A stretch of 64,000 nucleotides of DNA from Marinobacterium lutimaris. Lineage in GTDB: Bacteria > Pseudomonadota > Gammaproteobacteria > Pseudomonadales > Balneatricaceae. The notes beneath the pieces are model-generated. The model did no database searches. It worked only from the letters and a program-made list of their open reading frames with translations, and was not told the origin of the DNA. Position 1 is the stretch's first letter. The number at the start of each line of letters is the position of its first letter. The DNA lies in assembly GCF_900108065.1 (NCBI RefSeq), contig NZ_FNVQ01000001.1:930001-994000 (forward strand). Direction: 5' to 3'. The position numbers were made by a program, and so were the translations under genes. Of this stretch, positions 26,979-37,101 are shown piece after piece.

Positions 26979-28169
26979 ATGAACACGCAGATTCAGTCCC
27001 GAAACGGGTGCAAAACCCGCCTAACAAGATCCAGCCTGAGCCTGCTGATCGGCCTGGCCATTTCAGGCAGTGGCATCGCCGGCGATGCGCTGGAAGAGCC
27101 TGCGCTGAAGTCCGACCTGGCCGCGAGCCGCATGCTTCTGGATATCGAACGAGCCGGCAGCAAGCTGGTGGCGGTCGGTGAGCGCGGCCATATCCTCATC
27201 TCTTCCGACGAGGCCGACACCTGGCAGCAGGCGCCGGCGCCGGTGCGCGTCACGCTGACCAACACCTTCTTTGTCGACGAGAGTTTCGGCTGGGCTGTGG
27301 GCCACGATGGTGTAGTACTCAAAACCGAAGATGGTGGCCGCAACTGGCGCAAGGTGATGGATGGCGAGCGCGCCAACAAGCTGATGCTGGCCCACGCGGA
27401 GGCACGCCTGGCCGAGCTGGAGGATGAGCTCGAAGCCGCCGCTGATGAACAGCAGCGTGAAGAGCTGGAGTTCGAGCTTGAAAACCGCACCTACATGGCG
27501 GAAGACGCCGCAGCCTTCGCCGACGAAGGGCCAAGCCGCCCCTTCCTCGATCTTTGGTTTAAGGATCGTAACGAAGGCCTGGTGATCGGCGCTTTCGGCC
27601 TGATTCTGCACACCAACGATGGCGGCGAAACCTGGTCTGCCTGGTTTGACCGTCTCGATAACCCCACTCAGTTTCACCTCAACGCCATCAGCCACATCGG
27701 CGATCAGCTCTATATCGCTGCCGAGGCGGGCAATCTGTATCGCTCCGCGGATTGGGGGCAGCACTGGGAACTGCTCGACAGCCCCTACGACGGCTCTTTC
27801 TTCGGCATTACCGGCAACGACCGGGGCCGCATTATCGCCTTTGGTCTGCGCGGCAACGCCTTCCAGTCAGATGACTGGGGCGATTCCTGGGAGACCATCG
27901 AAACCGGTGTCGATTCCACGCTGTTCAGCGGCGCCATGCTCGCGGACGGTTCGGCAGTACTGGTGGGCGCGGCCGGCGTTTCCCTGCATCTCGATGCCGA
28001 GGGTCAGGTGATTGCTACCGACAGGGATCCGGCGCGTCTGCCACAAAGCAAGGTTCTGGTCAGCGAACAGAAAGAGTTGCTGATTGCAGGTGCTCACGGC
28101 GTTCATGCAGCCGTTCCTGCACCCTTTCATGTAACAACGACAGTCAGCGGAGGTAATGCAGATGAATAA
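26979..28169 (+). CDS. YCF48/BNR-repeat periplasmic protein
   Basis: A 396-residue protein with a signal peptide (cleavage near residue 35) and repeated beta-propeller blades marked by TEDGGRNWRK, TNDGGETWSA and SDDWGDSWET, the Asp-box/YCF48 pattern. An acidic coiled-coil insert of about 40 residues (rich in Ala, Glu, Asp, Leu) interrupts the propeller near residues 130-175. YCF48-like proteins are assembly or scaffold factors; in this gene set one always precedes an RND/MMPL pump. The stop overlaps the pump start (ATGAATAA), so they are translationally coupled. Confidence 0.87.
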   Translation: MNTQIQSRNGCKTRLTRSSLSLLIGLAISGSGIAGDALEEPALKSDLAASRMLLDIERAGSKLVAVGERGHILISSDEADTWQQAPAPVRVTLTNTFFVDESFGWAVGHDGVVLKTEDGGRNWRKVMDGERANKLMLAHAEARLAELEDELEAAADEQQREELEFELENRTYMAEDAAAFADEGPSRPFLDLWFKDRNEGLVIGAFGLILHTNDGGETWSAWFDRLDNPTQFHLNAISHIGDQLYIAAEAGNLYRSADWGQHWELLDSPYDGSFFGITGNDRGRIIAFGLRGNAFQSDDWGDSWETIETGVDSTLFSGAMLADGSAVLVGAAGVSLHLDAEGQVIATDRDPARLPQSKVLVSEQKELLIAGAHGVHAAVPAPFHVTTTVSGGNADE

Positions 28170-30597
28170 CTATCAGCCGATTTCCGACCGGCGTCCGACG
28201 CCAAAAGGCGGGCTGTCTGGCAGCGAGTCGATTATCGAACGTATCTTCTTCCACCATCGTCCGCTGGTGATCCTGCTGATGCTGGTGGCGACGGTATTTT
28301 TTGGCTATCAGGCCAGCAGCATCAAGCCGGAAGCCAGCTTCGATAAGATGATTCCCGCATCGCACCCCTATATCGCCAACTACATCCAGCACAAGGATGA
28401 TATGGCGGGTCTGGGCAATGCCATCCGTATTTCGGTGGAAAATACCCAGGGCGATATCTTCGATAAAGGTTTTCAGGAAACCCTGCAGAAGATCCACGAC
28501 GAGGTGTTCTACATCCCCGGCGTTGACCGCGCCAAACTGATGTCGATCTGGGCCTCGGGCGTACGCTGGTCGGAAGTCACAGAAGATGGTCTCACCGGCG
28601 GTCCTGTCATTTCAGATACCTATGACGGCTCGGCGGCCGAGCTGGAAAAGCTGAAGACCAACATCCTCAAATCGGGCCGTATCGGCTCCCTGGTAGCCAA
28701 CGACTTCAGGTCGGCGATCATCTATGCCCCGCTGATGGACTTCAACCCGGAGACCGGCGAGCTGATCGACTACCAGCAGTTCTCCAGCCAGCTAGAAGAG
28801 CTGATCCGCGACAAGTACGAAAACGACAGCATCAAGATCCATATCACCGGCTTTGCCAAGGTGGTGGGCGATCTGATCGACGGTGCAAGCCAGGTTGCGA
28901 TCTTCTTTGCTGTGGCGCTGGCGATCACCCTGGTGCTGCTCTACCTTTACTCGCGCTGCCTGCGCAGCTCGATCATTCCGCTGATGTGCTCGGTGATCGC
29001 CGTTATCTGGCAGCTGGGCCTGCTGAAAACCCTGGGCTACGGTCTCGACCCCTACTCCATGCTGGTGCCCTTCCTGGTGTTCGCCATCGGTGTCAGCCAC
29101 GGAGTGCAGATCATCAACGCCATCGCCCATGAGAGCGCCCGTGGGTCCAGCAAGGAGCTGGCCGCGCGCCTGGCGTTCCGTTCCCTGTATATCCCGGGGA
29201 TTATCGCGCTGATCAGTGATGGCGTCGGTTTTGCCACCCTGATGGTGATCGATATTGCGGTGATCCAGGACCTGGCGGTCGCGGCCAGTATCGGCGTGGC
29301 GGTGATCATTCTCACCAACCTGATTTTGTTGCCGATCCTGATGTCTTACGCCGGCGTCAGCCGCACTTCGGTGAAGAAACAGCAGCAGATCGAAGAACAC
29401 GGCAAACACCCGATCTGGAACCTGCTCTCCAGCTTTACCCAGCGCCCCCGTGCGGCGGTAATGATCATTCTGGCGCTGGGCCTTGTGGGTCTGGGCCTGT
29501 ACCAGAGTCAGGGCCTGAAGGTGGGTGATCTGGACGCCGGCGCGCCGGAGCTGCGCCCGGACTCGCGTTACAACCTGGATAACGCCTTCATCAACCAGAA
29601 CTACTCCACCAGCACCGATATCTTCGTGATCATGGTGCAGACCGCCAAGGATATGTGCTCCGACTACCACACCCTGGATGTGGTCGATCAGCTGCAGTGG
29701 CGCTTGCAGCAGCTGCCGGGCGTCCAGTCCGCCAACTCCATGGTGAACGTGGCGAAGCAGGCGATGACCGGCTACAACGAGGGCAACGTCAAGTGGATGG
29801 CGCTGAACCGCAACCAGGCGCTGCTGAACCAGGCATCGATCACCGCACCGCGCGGCAGCTTCAACGCCGATTGCAGCCTGATGCCGGTGTTTGTCTACCT
29901 GAACGATCACAAGGCGGAAACCCTCGCTTCCGTAGTGCAGGAAACCGAAGCCTTCGCCGCGCAGTACAACAGCGACGCCATCACCATCAAACTGGCGGCG
30001 GGTAACGCCGGTATCGAGGCGGCCACCAATATCGTGATCGAGAAAGCCCAGTACGAGATGCTGATCTGGGTGTACTCGGTGGTGGGTTTCCTCTGCCTGC
30101 TGACATTCCGCTCCATCCGCACCGTGGCCTGCATCCTGCTGCCGCTGGCGTTGACCTCCCTGCTTTGCCAGGCGTTGATGGCGCGCCTCGGTATCGGCGT
30201 CAAGGTCGCTACCCTGCCGGTTATCGCGCTGGGCGTCGGTATCGGCGTGGACTACGGCATCTATATCTACAGCAAGCTGGAAACCTACCTGAAGGCGGGC
30301 CAGAGCCTGCAGCAGGCCTACTTCAATACGTTGAAGACCACTGGCAAGGCGGTTGCCTTCACCGGTCTGACCCTGGGTATAGGTGTGGGCACCTGGTACT
30401 GGTCACCGATCAAGTTCCAGGCCGATATGGGGATTCTGCTCACCTTCATGTTCGTCTGGAACATGATCGGCGCCCTGGTGTTCCTGCCGGCCCTGGCCAG
30501 CTTCCTGATCAAGCGCTCGCCGGTGACCGAACAGCAGCCGCTCAAGTCCAGTACCGAGCAGCGTGAACAGCAGGTCCGCGAGGTGTCTCATGCCTGA
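28162..30597 (+). CDS. RND-superfamily MMPL transporter
   Basis: An 811-residue membrane protein with two halves of the RND type, each with one helix, a periplasmic loop and five further helices. The second half has a typical VIALGVGIGVDYGIYIYSKLE segment. The periplasmic loops are of MMPL/hopanoid-transporter type rather than AcrB type. Such pumps move lipids or hydrophobic compounds. ATG at 28162 is preferred, with GGAGG 8 bases upstream. It overlaps both neighbours, so YCF48-like, pump and Usp genes form one unit. With DUF1302/DUF1329 it probably makes a trans-envelope route; direction and substrate are unknown. Confidence 0.9.
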   Translation: MNNYQPISDRRPTPKGGLSGSESIIERIFFHHRPLVILLMLVATVFFGYQASSIKPEASFDKMIPASHPYIANYIQHKDDMAGLGNAIRISVENTQGDIFDKGFQETLQKIHDEVFYIPGVDRAKLMSIWASGVRWSEVTEDGLTGGPVISDTYDGSAAELEKLKTNILKSGRIGSLVANDFRSAIIYAPLMDFNPETGELIDYQQFSSQLEELIRDKYENDSIKIHITGFAKVVGDLIDGASQVAIFFAVALAITLVLLYLYSRCLRSSIIPLMCSVIAVIWQLGLLKTLGYGLDPYSMLVPFLVFAIGVSHGVQIINAIAHESARGSSKELAARLAFRSLYIPGIIALISDGVGFATLMVIDIAVIQDLAVAASIGVAVIILTNLILLPILMSYAGVSRTSVKKQQQIEEHGKHPIWNLLSSFTQRPRAAVMIILALGLVGLGLYQSQGLKVGDLDAGAPELRPDSRYNLDNAFINQNYSTSTDIFVIMVQTAKDMCSDYHTLDVVDQLQWRLQQLPGVQSANSMVNVAKQAMTGYNEGNVKWMALNRNQALLNQASITAPRGSFNADCSLMPVFVYLNDHKAETLASVVQETEAFAAQYNSDAITIKLAAGNAGIEAATNIVIEKAQYEMLIWVYSVVGFLCLLTFRSIRTVACILLPLALTSLLCQALMARLGIGVKVATLPVIALGVGIGVDYGIYIYSKLETYLKAGQSLQQAYFNTLKTTGKAVAFTGLTLGIGVGTWYWSPIKFQADMGILLTFMFVWNMIGALVFLPALASFLIKRSPVTEQQPLKSSTEQREQQVREVSHA

Positions 30598-31447
30598 GTC
30601 CAAGAACCTGCTGGTGGTGATCAATCCCGGCGCCAAGACACAGATCGCGCTGGAAAAGGCGGCCAGAATTGCGGCCGGCGGCGACCGCATCACCGCTCTG
30701 TTGCCGGCAGGGCCGGTGGCTGAGCGCTGCCGTGAATCCCTCGAAGCGCAGCTGGAAAATCTGCGTGTGCTGGGCCTGAAGGCCTGCCTGGAAACCACCA
30801 CGGAAACCAACCTGCAGCGTGCGGTGCTGGTAGCCCAGCATCAGCACGACACCAGTCTTCTGCTGAAGGAGCCCCAGGCCTCCAGCCTCACCGACTCCCT
30901 GTTTACGCCGCTGGACTGGAAGATCCTGCGCACCAGCCAGACCCCGGTGTTGATGGTAAGGCAAAGCGAATACAGCGCCGATGCACCGGTGCTGGCGGCG
31001 ATCGAGGCGCAGCCTGCTGATGCCGAACACCAGGCGCTGAGTCACCGCATTCTGCAGCTGGCGCGGGATATGAGCCACCGCCTGAGCGCCGAGCTCTGCC
31101 TGTTCAGCGCTGAGCCTGCCCCAATGCAAGATGCTCTTCATGAATCTGGGAACCCGATTCTTTTTCCGGGAAATGCTGCCGATGAGTACCGCCAGAGCAG
31201 CCTCGCGCTGGCACACCGCTACGACGTTCCGGTCAGCCGTGTGCATATCGCCCAGGGGCCGGCGGAAGTGCTGATCCCTGAGCAGGCAAAAAGACTTAAT
31301 GCGGGGTTGGTGGTGCTTGGCACCGTTGCCCGCGCAGGGCTGAGCGGTGTGCTGCTGGGTAATACCGGCGAGCAGATCCTGGAACGTGTCAGCACCGATG
31401 TGCTGGTGATTCCGCCCTTACCGGAAAAAAGAGCGGAAACAGCCTGA
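30590..31447 (+). CDS. Tandem universal-stress-like (UspA-fold) protein
   Basis: A 285-residue protein built of two Usp-like halves. The second has the classic end pattern GLVVLGTVARAGLSGVLLGNTGEQIL, which includes the ATP-binding G-x2-G-x9-G(S/T)-like run, and finishes DVLVIPP. The first half is degenerate. The start at 30590 overlaps the pump stop (ATGCCTGA), with GAGG upstream. It resembles UspE in arrangement. In this operon it may be a regulatory nucleotide sensor for the transport genes; nothing in the sequence shows this. Confidence 0.83.
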   Translation: MPESKNLLVVINPGAKTQIALEKAARIAAGGDRITALLPAGPVAERCRESLEAQLENLRVLGLKACLETTTETNLQRAVLVAQHQHDTSLLLKEPQASSLTDSLFTPLDWKILRTSQTPVLMVRQSEYSADAPVLAAIEAQPADAEHQALSHRILQLARDMSHRLSAELCLFSAEPAPMQDALHESGNPILFPGNAADEYRQSSLALAHRYDVPVSRVHIAQGPAEVLIPEQAKRLNAGLVVLGTVARAGLSGVLLGNTGEQILERVSTDVLVIPPLPEKRAETA

Positions 31448-31508
31448 ACCAGACTAAGCCGCCAAGGCGGGAACCGAATAAAAAGAACCCAACGAGTGAG
31501 TACAGACC

Positions 31509-34500
31509 ATGACGCTTAAACAGGTTTCTCTCGACGACAAGTACACCAAAGAGCGCGGTACGGTCTACATGACCGGCAACCAGGCACTGGTTCGGCTGCC
31601 GCTGCTGCAGAAACAGCGAGACCTGTCCCAGGGTCTTAACACCGCGGGCTATATCACCGGTTATCGCGGCTCGCCCATCGGCACCTACGACATGGAGCTA
31701 AGCCGCAACAAGAAGCTGCTCGACGCTCATGACATCGTGTTTCAGCCAGGCGTCAATGAAGACCTTGCGGCCACATCCGTATGGGGCACCCAGCAGATCG
31801 AGGCGGAAGCCGAGAAAAAATATGACGGTGTTTTTGCCATCTGGTACGGCAAGGGCCCCGGAGTATTCCGCTCCGGTGATGCGATCAAACATGGCAGCTT
31901 CTTTGGCGCCTCTCACAAGGGCGGCGTACTGCTGATCGCCGGTGATGACCACGTGGCCAAGTCATCAACCATCGCGCATTACTCCGAGCCCGAAATGATC
32001 GCTCACGGCAGCCCGGTGCTCTACCCCTCCACGGTGCAGGAGGTGATCGACTACGGCCTGATCGGCTGGGCACTGTCGCGTTATTCCGGCGCCTGGGTCA
32101 CGCTGAAGGTGGTTAATGAAACCATCGAGGGTACCGCCACCGTTGAGCTGGACCCGGAGAAATCACAGACCAAGGACCCGCAGGGGCTGGAGATCCCTCC
32201 CGAAGCGCACTTCGTACCGCCCACCGGCGGCCTTGGCCCGGCGGCCACCGCCGAGCGTATGGCTTACTCCGCGCGCATTCCGCTGGTGAAAGCCTTTGCC
32301 CGCTTGAACAAACTGGATCGCATCACCCTGGAAGCGCCGCAGCGCAAGCTGGGTATCGTCAGTAGCGGCAAGGTGTACCAGGATATCCTGCGCGCCTTCC
32401 AGCTGATGGGGATCGATGAAGAGAAGGCCCGCGCGCTGGGCATCAGCCTGTATAAGGTGGCGATGATCTGGCCGCTGGAGGATCAGGGTCTGGCGGAGTT
32501 TGCCGAGGGGCATGAAGAGCTGCTGGTGATTGAAGAGAAGCAGCCGGTCATGGAGCCGCAGATCGCCGATCAGCTGTTCAACTGGCCGGATGCGCGTCGC
32601 CCTCGTCTGATCGGCAAGCGCGATGAGCAGGGCCAGCCGATCCAGAAAACCTATGGCGGCATGTCACCCCATGAGATCGTCGCGCTGCTGCGCGACCGAC
32701 TGGCGGCCAACGGCATGCTGGATGACGCTACGCGCCAGAGCTGTGACGAGTATCTTGCCAGCATCACCGGCGGATGTGGCGCTATCATCCCCCAACTGGT
32801 GCGTATCCCCTATTTCTGCTCCGGTTGCCCGCACAACAGCTCCACCAAGGTGCCCGAGGGCTCCCAGGCGATGGCGGGTATCGGCTGCCACGCCATGGCC
32901 GGGTTTATGAACCGCAACACCAGCTTCCCGACACAGATGGGCGGCGAGGGTCATAACTGGGTGGGCCTGTCCCACTTTGTCGATACCAAGCACCGCTTCC
33001 AGAACCTGGGCGATGGCACCTACACCCACTCCGGCCTGCTCGCGGTACACGCGGCCGCGGTGCAGAAAACCAATATCACCTACAAGATCCTCTACAACGA
33101 TGCCGTCGCGATGACCGGCGGGCAGCCGGCGGAAGGCCAGCTGACGCCCCAGCAGATCAGCGAACAGGTCACCGCCTTGGGCGCCAAGCGCGTGGTGATC
33201 ACCACCGATGATCCGGATAAATACCGCGACCAGCCGGCCTTCGCCAAGGGCGCCGAGATCCACCACCGCCGCGAGCTGGACCGCATCCAGCGTGAGCTGC
33301 GCGAGGTGCCGGGTGTGACCGTGCTGATCCATGATCAGACCTGTGCCGCCGAGAAGCGCCGTCGCCGCAAACGTGGCCAGTTCCCCGATCCGCAAAAGCG
33401 CATGTTCATCAACGAACAGGTGTGCGAAGCCTGCGGCGACTGCTCGGTACAGGCCAACTGCGTCAGCCTGCAGACGCGCAAGACCGAGTTCGGCAACAAG
33501 CGCGTTATTGACCAGTCCAACTGCAACAAGGATTACCGCTGCGTGGATGGATTCTGCCCCTCCTTCGTCACCGTGCTCGGTGGCAAGCTGCGCAAGGCGG
33601 AAACCGCGAGCCTGGGTGAGTCGCTGTTTGATGGCATCCCGCAACCGGTGCGTCCGGAGTTTGACGGCTGCTACACGGTGATGATCAACGGCATCGGTGG
33701 CACCGGCGTGGTAACCATCGGCGCGGTGCTGGGGATGGCCGCTCACCTGGAAGACAAGTCGATCTCTATCTATGACATGACCGGTTTCGCCCAGAAAGGC
33801 GGCGCCGTGCAGAGCCATCTGCGTATCGGTCACAGCCAGAGTGATATCACCAGCCTGCCGATAGGCCCCGCCGATGCGGACCTGATTATCGGCTGCGATC
33901 TGGTGGTGACCGCCAGCGAAAGCTCCATGCGCTCCATTCGCCCGAACCGCACCAAGTGCGTGGTCAACAGCGATCCGGTGGCCACCTCGGTGCTGCAGCT
34001 GATGCGTGACTTTGAACTGCCGACCCAGCCGCTGCTGGCCGGGTTAAAAAAAGCGTTGCAGGACGACCTCTGCAGCATCGACGCCACCAAGATCGCCAAC
34101 GCCCTCACCGGTAACAGCATCGCCGCCAACATGTTCCTGGTCGGCTTTGCTTTCCAGAAGGGCTGGCTGCCCCTCAGCGAGGAAGCGATCCTGAAGGCGA
34201 TCGAGATCAACAAGGTCTCCATCGAATTCAACCAGAACGCCTTCCGCCTGGGGCGTGTTGCAGCCCACGACATCAGCCGCATTCTGCCGCTGATCGCGAA
34301 ACAGCTGGACGCCAGCAAGCCTGATGTGGCGGAAACCGCGGAGCAGGCGCTGCAGCGCCGTATCGATCACCTCACCGCTTACCAGAATGCCGCCTACGCC
34401 GCTCAGTATGTCGAACTGGTGGAACAGGTGCGCAAGGATGAACAGCGCAAGATGCCAGGTCGCACAGAGCTCTCCGATGCGGTGGTGCGCAACTACTTCA

Positions 34501-35018
34501 AGCTGATGGCCTACAAGGATGAGTACGAGGTAGCGCGCCTCTACACCGACGGCAAGTTCAGGGAACGTCTGGAACAGCAGTTCGAGGGCGACTTCAAACT
34601 GCGTTTCAACCTGGCGCCGCCGATCCTCAATCGTCGCGATCCGCAAACCGGTCATCTGCGTAAGCAGGAGTTCGGCCCCTGGGTGCTGAAGGCGTTCGGC
34701 CTGATGGCGAAGCTCAAAGGCCTGCGTGGCACCGCGTTCGATCCTTTCGGTTACACCGCCGAACGCCGTCAGGAGCGTCAGATGATCGCCGATTACCGGA
34801 AGACCATCACTGAACTGCTCGAGCAGATCACCGCCTCTAACTACGACCTCGCGGTAAAAATTGCCGAGCTGCCTGGTGGTATACGCGGCTATGGCCACGT
34901 CAAGGAAACCGCCATCAAACAGGCCGAGGGTCAGCGCAAGGTACTGCTGGCGGACTTCAAAAGCGCCCGTGAGGTGATCGCCTCGGACAAACAGGAACTG
35001 TTCTACGAAGCGACCTGA
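31509..35018 (+). CDS. Fused indolepyruvate:ferredoxin oxidoreductase
   Basis: A 1169-residue single-chain 2-oxoacid:ferredoxin oxidoreductase. The N-terminal pyrimidine domain starts with the Tyr-Arg-Gly-Ser-Pro-Gly-type segment GYRGSPIGTYD. A thiamine-diphosphate domain follows around 430-560 with CSGCPHNSSTKVPEG and GGEGHNWVG. A 4Fe-4S motif CEACGDCSVQANC is at about 640. The gamma-type domain comes after about 715 with GIGGTGVVTIGAVLGMAA. The family oxidatively decarboxylates aryl- or branched-2-oxo acids to acyl-CoA, passing electrons to ferredoxin. It is separated from the Usp gene by 61 bases and is probably in the same operon. It suggests that the substrate of the cluster passes through a 2-oxo acid. 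Exact substrate is unknown. Confidence 0.92.
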   Translation: MTLKQVSLDDKYTKERGTVYMTGNQALVRLPLLQKQRDLSQGLNTAGYITGYRGSPIGTYDMELSRNKKLLDAHDIVFQPGVNEDLAATSVWGTQQIEAEAEKKYDGVFAIWYGKGPGVFRSGDAIKHGSFFGASHKGGVLLIAGDDHVAKSSTIAHYSEPEMIAHGSPVLYPSTVQEVIDYGLIGWALSRYSGAWVTLKVVNETIEGTATVELDPEKSQTKDPQGLEIPPEAHFVPPTGGLGPAATAERMAYSARIPLVKAFARLNKLDRITLEAPQRKLGIVSSGKVYQDILRAFQLMGIDEEKARALGISLYKVAMIWPLEDQGLAEFAEGHEELLVIEEKQPVMEPQIADQLFNWPDARRPRLIGKRDEQGQPIQKTYGGMSPHEIVALLRDRLAANGMLDDATRQSCDEYLASITGGCGAIIPQLVRIPYFCSGCPHNSSTKVPEGSQAMAGIGCHAMAGFMNRNTSFPTQMGGEGHNWVGLSHFVDTKHRFQNLGDGTYTHSGLLAVHAAAVQKTNITYKILYNDAVAMTGGQPAEGQLTPQQISEQVTALGAKRVVITTDDPDKYRDQPAFAKGAEIHHRRELDRIQRELREVPGVTVLIHDQTCAAEKRRRRKRGQFPDPQKRMFINEQVCEACGDCSVQANCVSLQTRKTEFGNKRVIDQSNCNKDYRCVDGFCPSFVTVLGGKLRKAETASLGESLFDGIPQPVRPEFDGCYTVMINGIGGTGVVTIGAVLGMAAHLEDKSISIYDMTGFAQKGGAVQSHLRIGHSQSDITSLPIGPADADLIIGCDLVVTASESSMRSIRPNRTKCVVNSDPVATSVLQLMRDFELPTQPLLAGLKKALQDDLCSIDATKIANALTGNSIAANMFLVGFAFQKGWLPLSEEAILKAIEINKVSIEFNQNAFRLGRVAAHDISRILPLIAKQLDASKPDVAETAEQALQRRIDHLTAYQNAAYAAQYVELVEQVRKDEQRKMPGRTELSDAVVRNYFKLMAYKDEYEVARLYTDGKFRERLEQQFEGDFKLRFNLAPPILNRRDPQTGHLRKQEFGPWVLKAFGLMAKLKGLRGTAFDPFGYTAERRQERQMIADYRKTITELLEQITASNYDLAVKIAELPGGIRGYGHVKETAIKQAEGQRKVLLADFKSAREVIASDKQELFYEAT

Positions 35019-35085
35019 TTGGCCGCGCAGCCGGACTCTTTAATCAAAGGGCCGGCAGCGCCTACCGCTATTTGCTGTCGTGTTA

Positions 35086-35112
35086 TGTCAAGCGGATCGC
35101 AGATTCGGTCAA
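35086..35112 (+). promoter_or_regulatory. AraC-type direct repeat upstream of the DUF3604 genes
   Basis: TGTCAA (35086-35091) and GGTCAA (35107-35112) are exactly 21 bases apart and end about 90 bases before the first DUF3604 start. They match the repeat seen at 23366, 49066 and 58330. Confidence 0.72.
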
Positions 35113-35201
35113 ATCCCGCTGTCCGGGATTCCTTACCCTAAAACAAAATAAAAACAGGTGCCTTTGAGCGCCTATCAACCCGTAAAGGGGAGCTCGTTTC
35201 A

Positions 35202-37013
35202 ATGAAGAAAACCCTGCTCGCATCAGTAATAGCCGCCCTGGCGGGCGCTGCGTCCCATAGCGTGATGGCAAACCCGACCCAGGTGTTCTGGGGCGATACT
35301 CATCTGCACACCGCCTATTCCGGCGATGCCTTCGCCATGGGTAACGAGTCGGTAGACCCCGATACCGCTTACCGTTTCGCCCGCGGCCTGCCGGTGATCC
35401 ACCCCTACAACCGTACCCGTGTTCAGCTGAACCGGCCGCTGGATTTCCTGGTGGTGGCGGATCACGCCGAGTACATGGGGCTGATGCAACTGGTGCGCGA
35501 TAAGAGCTCGCTGCTGGATGGAGCGGAGAACGGCCAGAACCTGATCAAACTTTGGGATACCAAGGGCTCCAAATCCGTTTACTACGATGCGGCCGGTGCG
35601 CTGGTGAAAGGCGCGCCCTACCAGGACCTGCTGACCAAGGCGATCCGTCAGCCGATCTGGGACAAGATCATCAAAGCGGCGGAAGAGAACAACAAGCCTG
35701 GCGAGTTCACCACCTTTATCGGCTGGGAATGGTCCTCCATGCCGGGCGGCGCCAACCTGCACCGTATCGTCTTCACCGACAAGGGCGGCGAGGTTGCCGA
35801 GAAGTTTCTGCCCTACTCTTCGGCGGACAGCGACCGTCCGGAGGATTTCTGGAACTGGCTCGATCAGACCTCCAGTGATACCGGTGCCGATTTCGTGGCG
35901 ATTCCGCACAACTCCAATATCAGTAATGGCCTGATGTTCAACGACGTGGACAGCGATGGCCACCCGATCAGCGCCAGTTACGCCCGTACCCGCATGCGTT
36001 GGGAGCCGGTGGCGGAGGTCACCCAGATCAAGGGCGACTCCGAAACCCATCCAAGCGTATCGCCCGAAGATCCCTTCGCCGATTTCGAAACCTTCGAGCA
36101 TGTGATGAACTTCGGTGCCGGCGATGAAGAAGCTGAGGTGGATCAGGTCAGTAACTACGCCCGTAGCGCCCTGAAACGGGGCCTGGAGATCGACGCCAAG
36201 GTCGGCGCCAACCCCTATAAATTCGGCATGGCCGGCTCTACCGACTCGCATACCGGCCTGACCACCGCATCCGAGCCCAACTTCTGGGGCAAGTTCGGCA
36301 TCGACTCCATCCCCGAAAACCTGGATATGGAAACCACGCCGCACGCGGATGGCTGGAGCATGTCCGCAGCCGGCATGGTCGCGGTCTGGGCCGAGCAGAA
36401 CACCCGCGAAGAGATCTTCGCCGCGTTCAAGCGTAAGGAGGTTTACGCCACCACCGGCCCGCGTATGCAGGTGCGTTTGTTTGGCGGCTTCGACTTCGCT
36501 GCTGAAGACGCGAGCAACAACGATCTGGCGGGCGTCGGTTACAGCAAGGGCGTGGCCATGGGCGGCGATCTGAGTAACGCGCCGGAAGGTAAGGCCCCCT
36601 CCTTCCTGATCCAGGCGGTCAAAGACCCGGATGGCGCCAACCTGGACCGGGTACAGCTGGTTAAGGGCTGGCTGGACGCCGAGGGCAAGAGCCACGAGCA
36701 GGTGTTCAATGTGGCGCTCTCCGATGAGCGCGAAGACCGCGGCGCAGACACCCAGCCGGTCGGTAACACCGTCAACCTGGAGACCGGCCACTACAGCAAC
36801 AGCATCGGCGATACCGAGCTGGTGACCGTCTGGCAGGACCCGGATTTCGATGCCAGTCAGCGTGCCTTCTATTACCTGCGGGTGATGCAGATCCCCACGC
36901 CGCGCCACACCATGCTGGACGCCGTGGCGCTGGGACGCTCCCAGGATGAGGTGCACTTTCCGGCCACGATTCAGGAGCGCGCCTACTCCTCACCCATCTG
37001 GTACACGCCCTGA
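35202..37013 (+). CDS. DUF3604 protein (PHP-like metal-dependent hydrolase family)
   Basis: A 603-residue exported protein. The signal peptide is cleaved after SVMA near residue 23, and the mature protein opens with VFWGDTHLHTAYSGDA, the His-x-His metal motif of PHP-fold enzymes. Further metal-binding candidates are VVADHAEYMG, IPHNSNISNG and GSTDSHTGL. DUF3604 is uncharacterised but its fold predicts a phosphoesterase or hydrolase. It has GGGGAG upstream of the ATG. A paralogue follows directly; a strong hairpin (37036-37060) lies between them. Confidence 0.88.
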   Translation: MKKTLLASVIAALAGAASHSVMANPTQVFWGDTHLHTAYSGDAFAMGNESVDPDTAYRFARGLPVIHPYNRTRVQLNRPLDFLVVADHAEYMGLMQLVRDKSSLLDGAENGQNLIKLWDTKGSKSVYYDAAGALVKGAPYQDLLTKAIRQPIWDKIIKAAEENNKPGEFTTFIGWEWSSMPGGANLHRIVFTDKGGEVAEKFLPYSSADSDRPEDFWNWLDQTSSDTGADFVAIPHNSNISNGLMFNDVDSDGHPISASYARTRMRWEPVAEVTQIKGDSETHPSVSPEDPFADFETFEHVMNFGAGDEEAEVDQVSNYARSALKRGLEIDAKVGANPYKFGMAGSTDSHTGLTTASEPNFWGKFGIDSIPENLDMETTPHADGWSMSAAGMVAVWAEQNTREEIFAAFKRKEVYATTGPRMQVRLFGGFDFAAEDASNNDLAGVGYSKGVAMGGDLSNAPEGKAPSFLIQAVKDPDGANLDRVQLVKGWLDAEGKSHEQVFNVALSDEREDRGADTQPVGNTVNLETGHYSNSIGDTELVTVWQDPDFDASQRAFYYLRVMQIPTPRHTMLDAVALGRSQDEVHFPATIQERAYSSPIWYTP

Positions 37014-37035
37014 GGGATAGCCGTTGGTAAACAAA

Positions 37036-37060
37036 AGAGCAGCGGTCTGACCGCTGCTCT
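37036..37060 (+). terminator. Intercistronic hairpin between the DUF3604 genes
   Basis: A 10-base perfect stem AGAGCAGCGG/CCGCTGCTCT with a 5-base loop lies between the two paralogues. No T-tract follows, so it is more likely a partial terminator or an RNA-stability element. Confidence 0.5.
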
Positions 37061-37101
37061 CTCATGGCTCTACTCTCACAAAATCATCACCGAGTCATCC
37101 A

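Noticed and set aside
35223-36956. A 577-codon open frame antisense to the first DUF3604 gene
   Set aside because: Codon-bias shadow of a gene with signal peptide and metal motifs; no ribosome site or family match.
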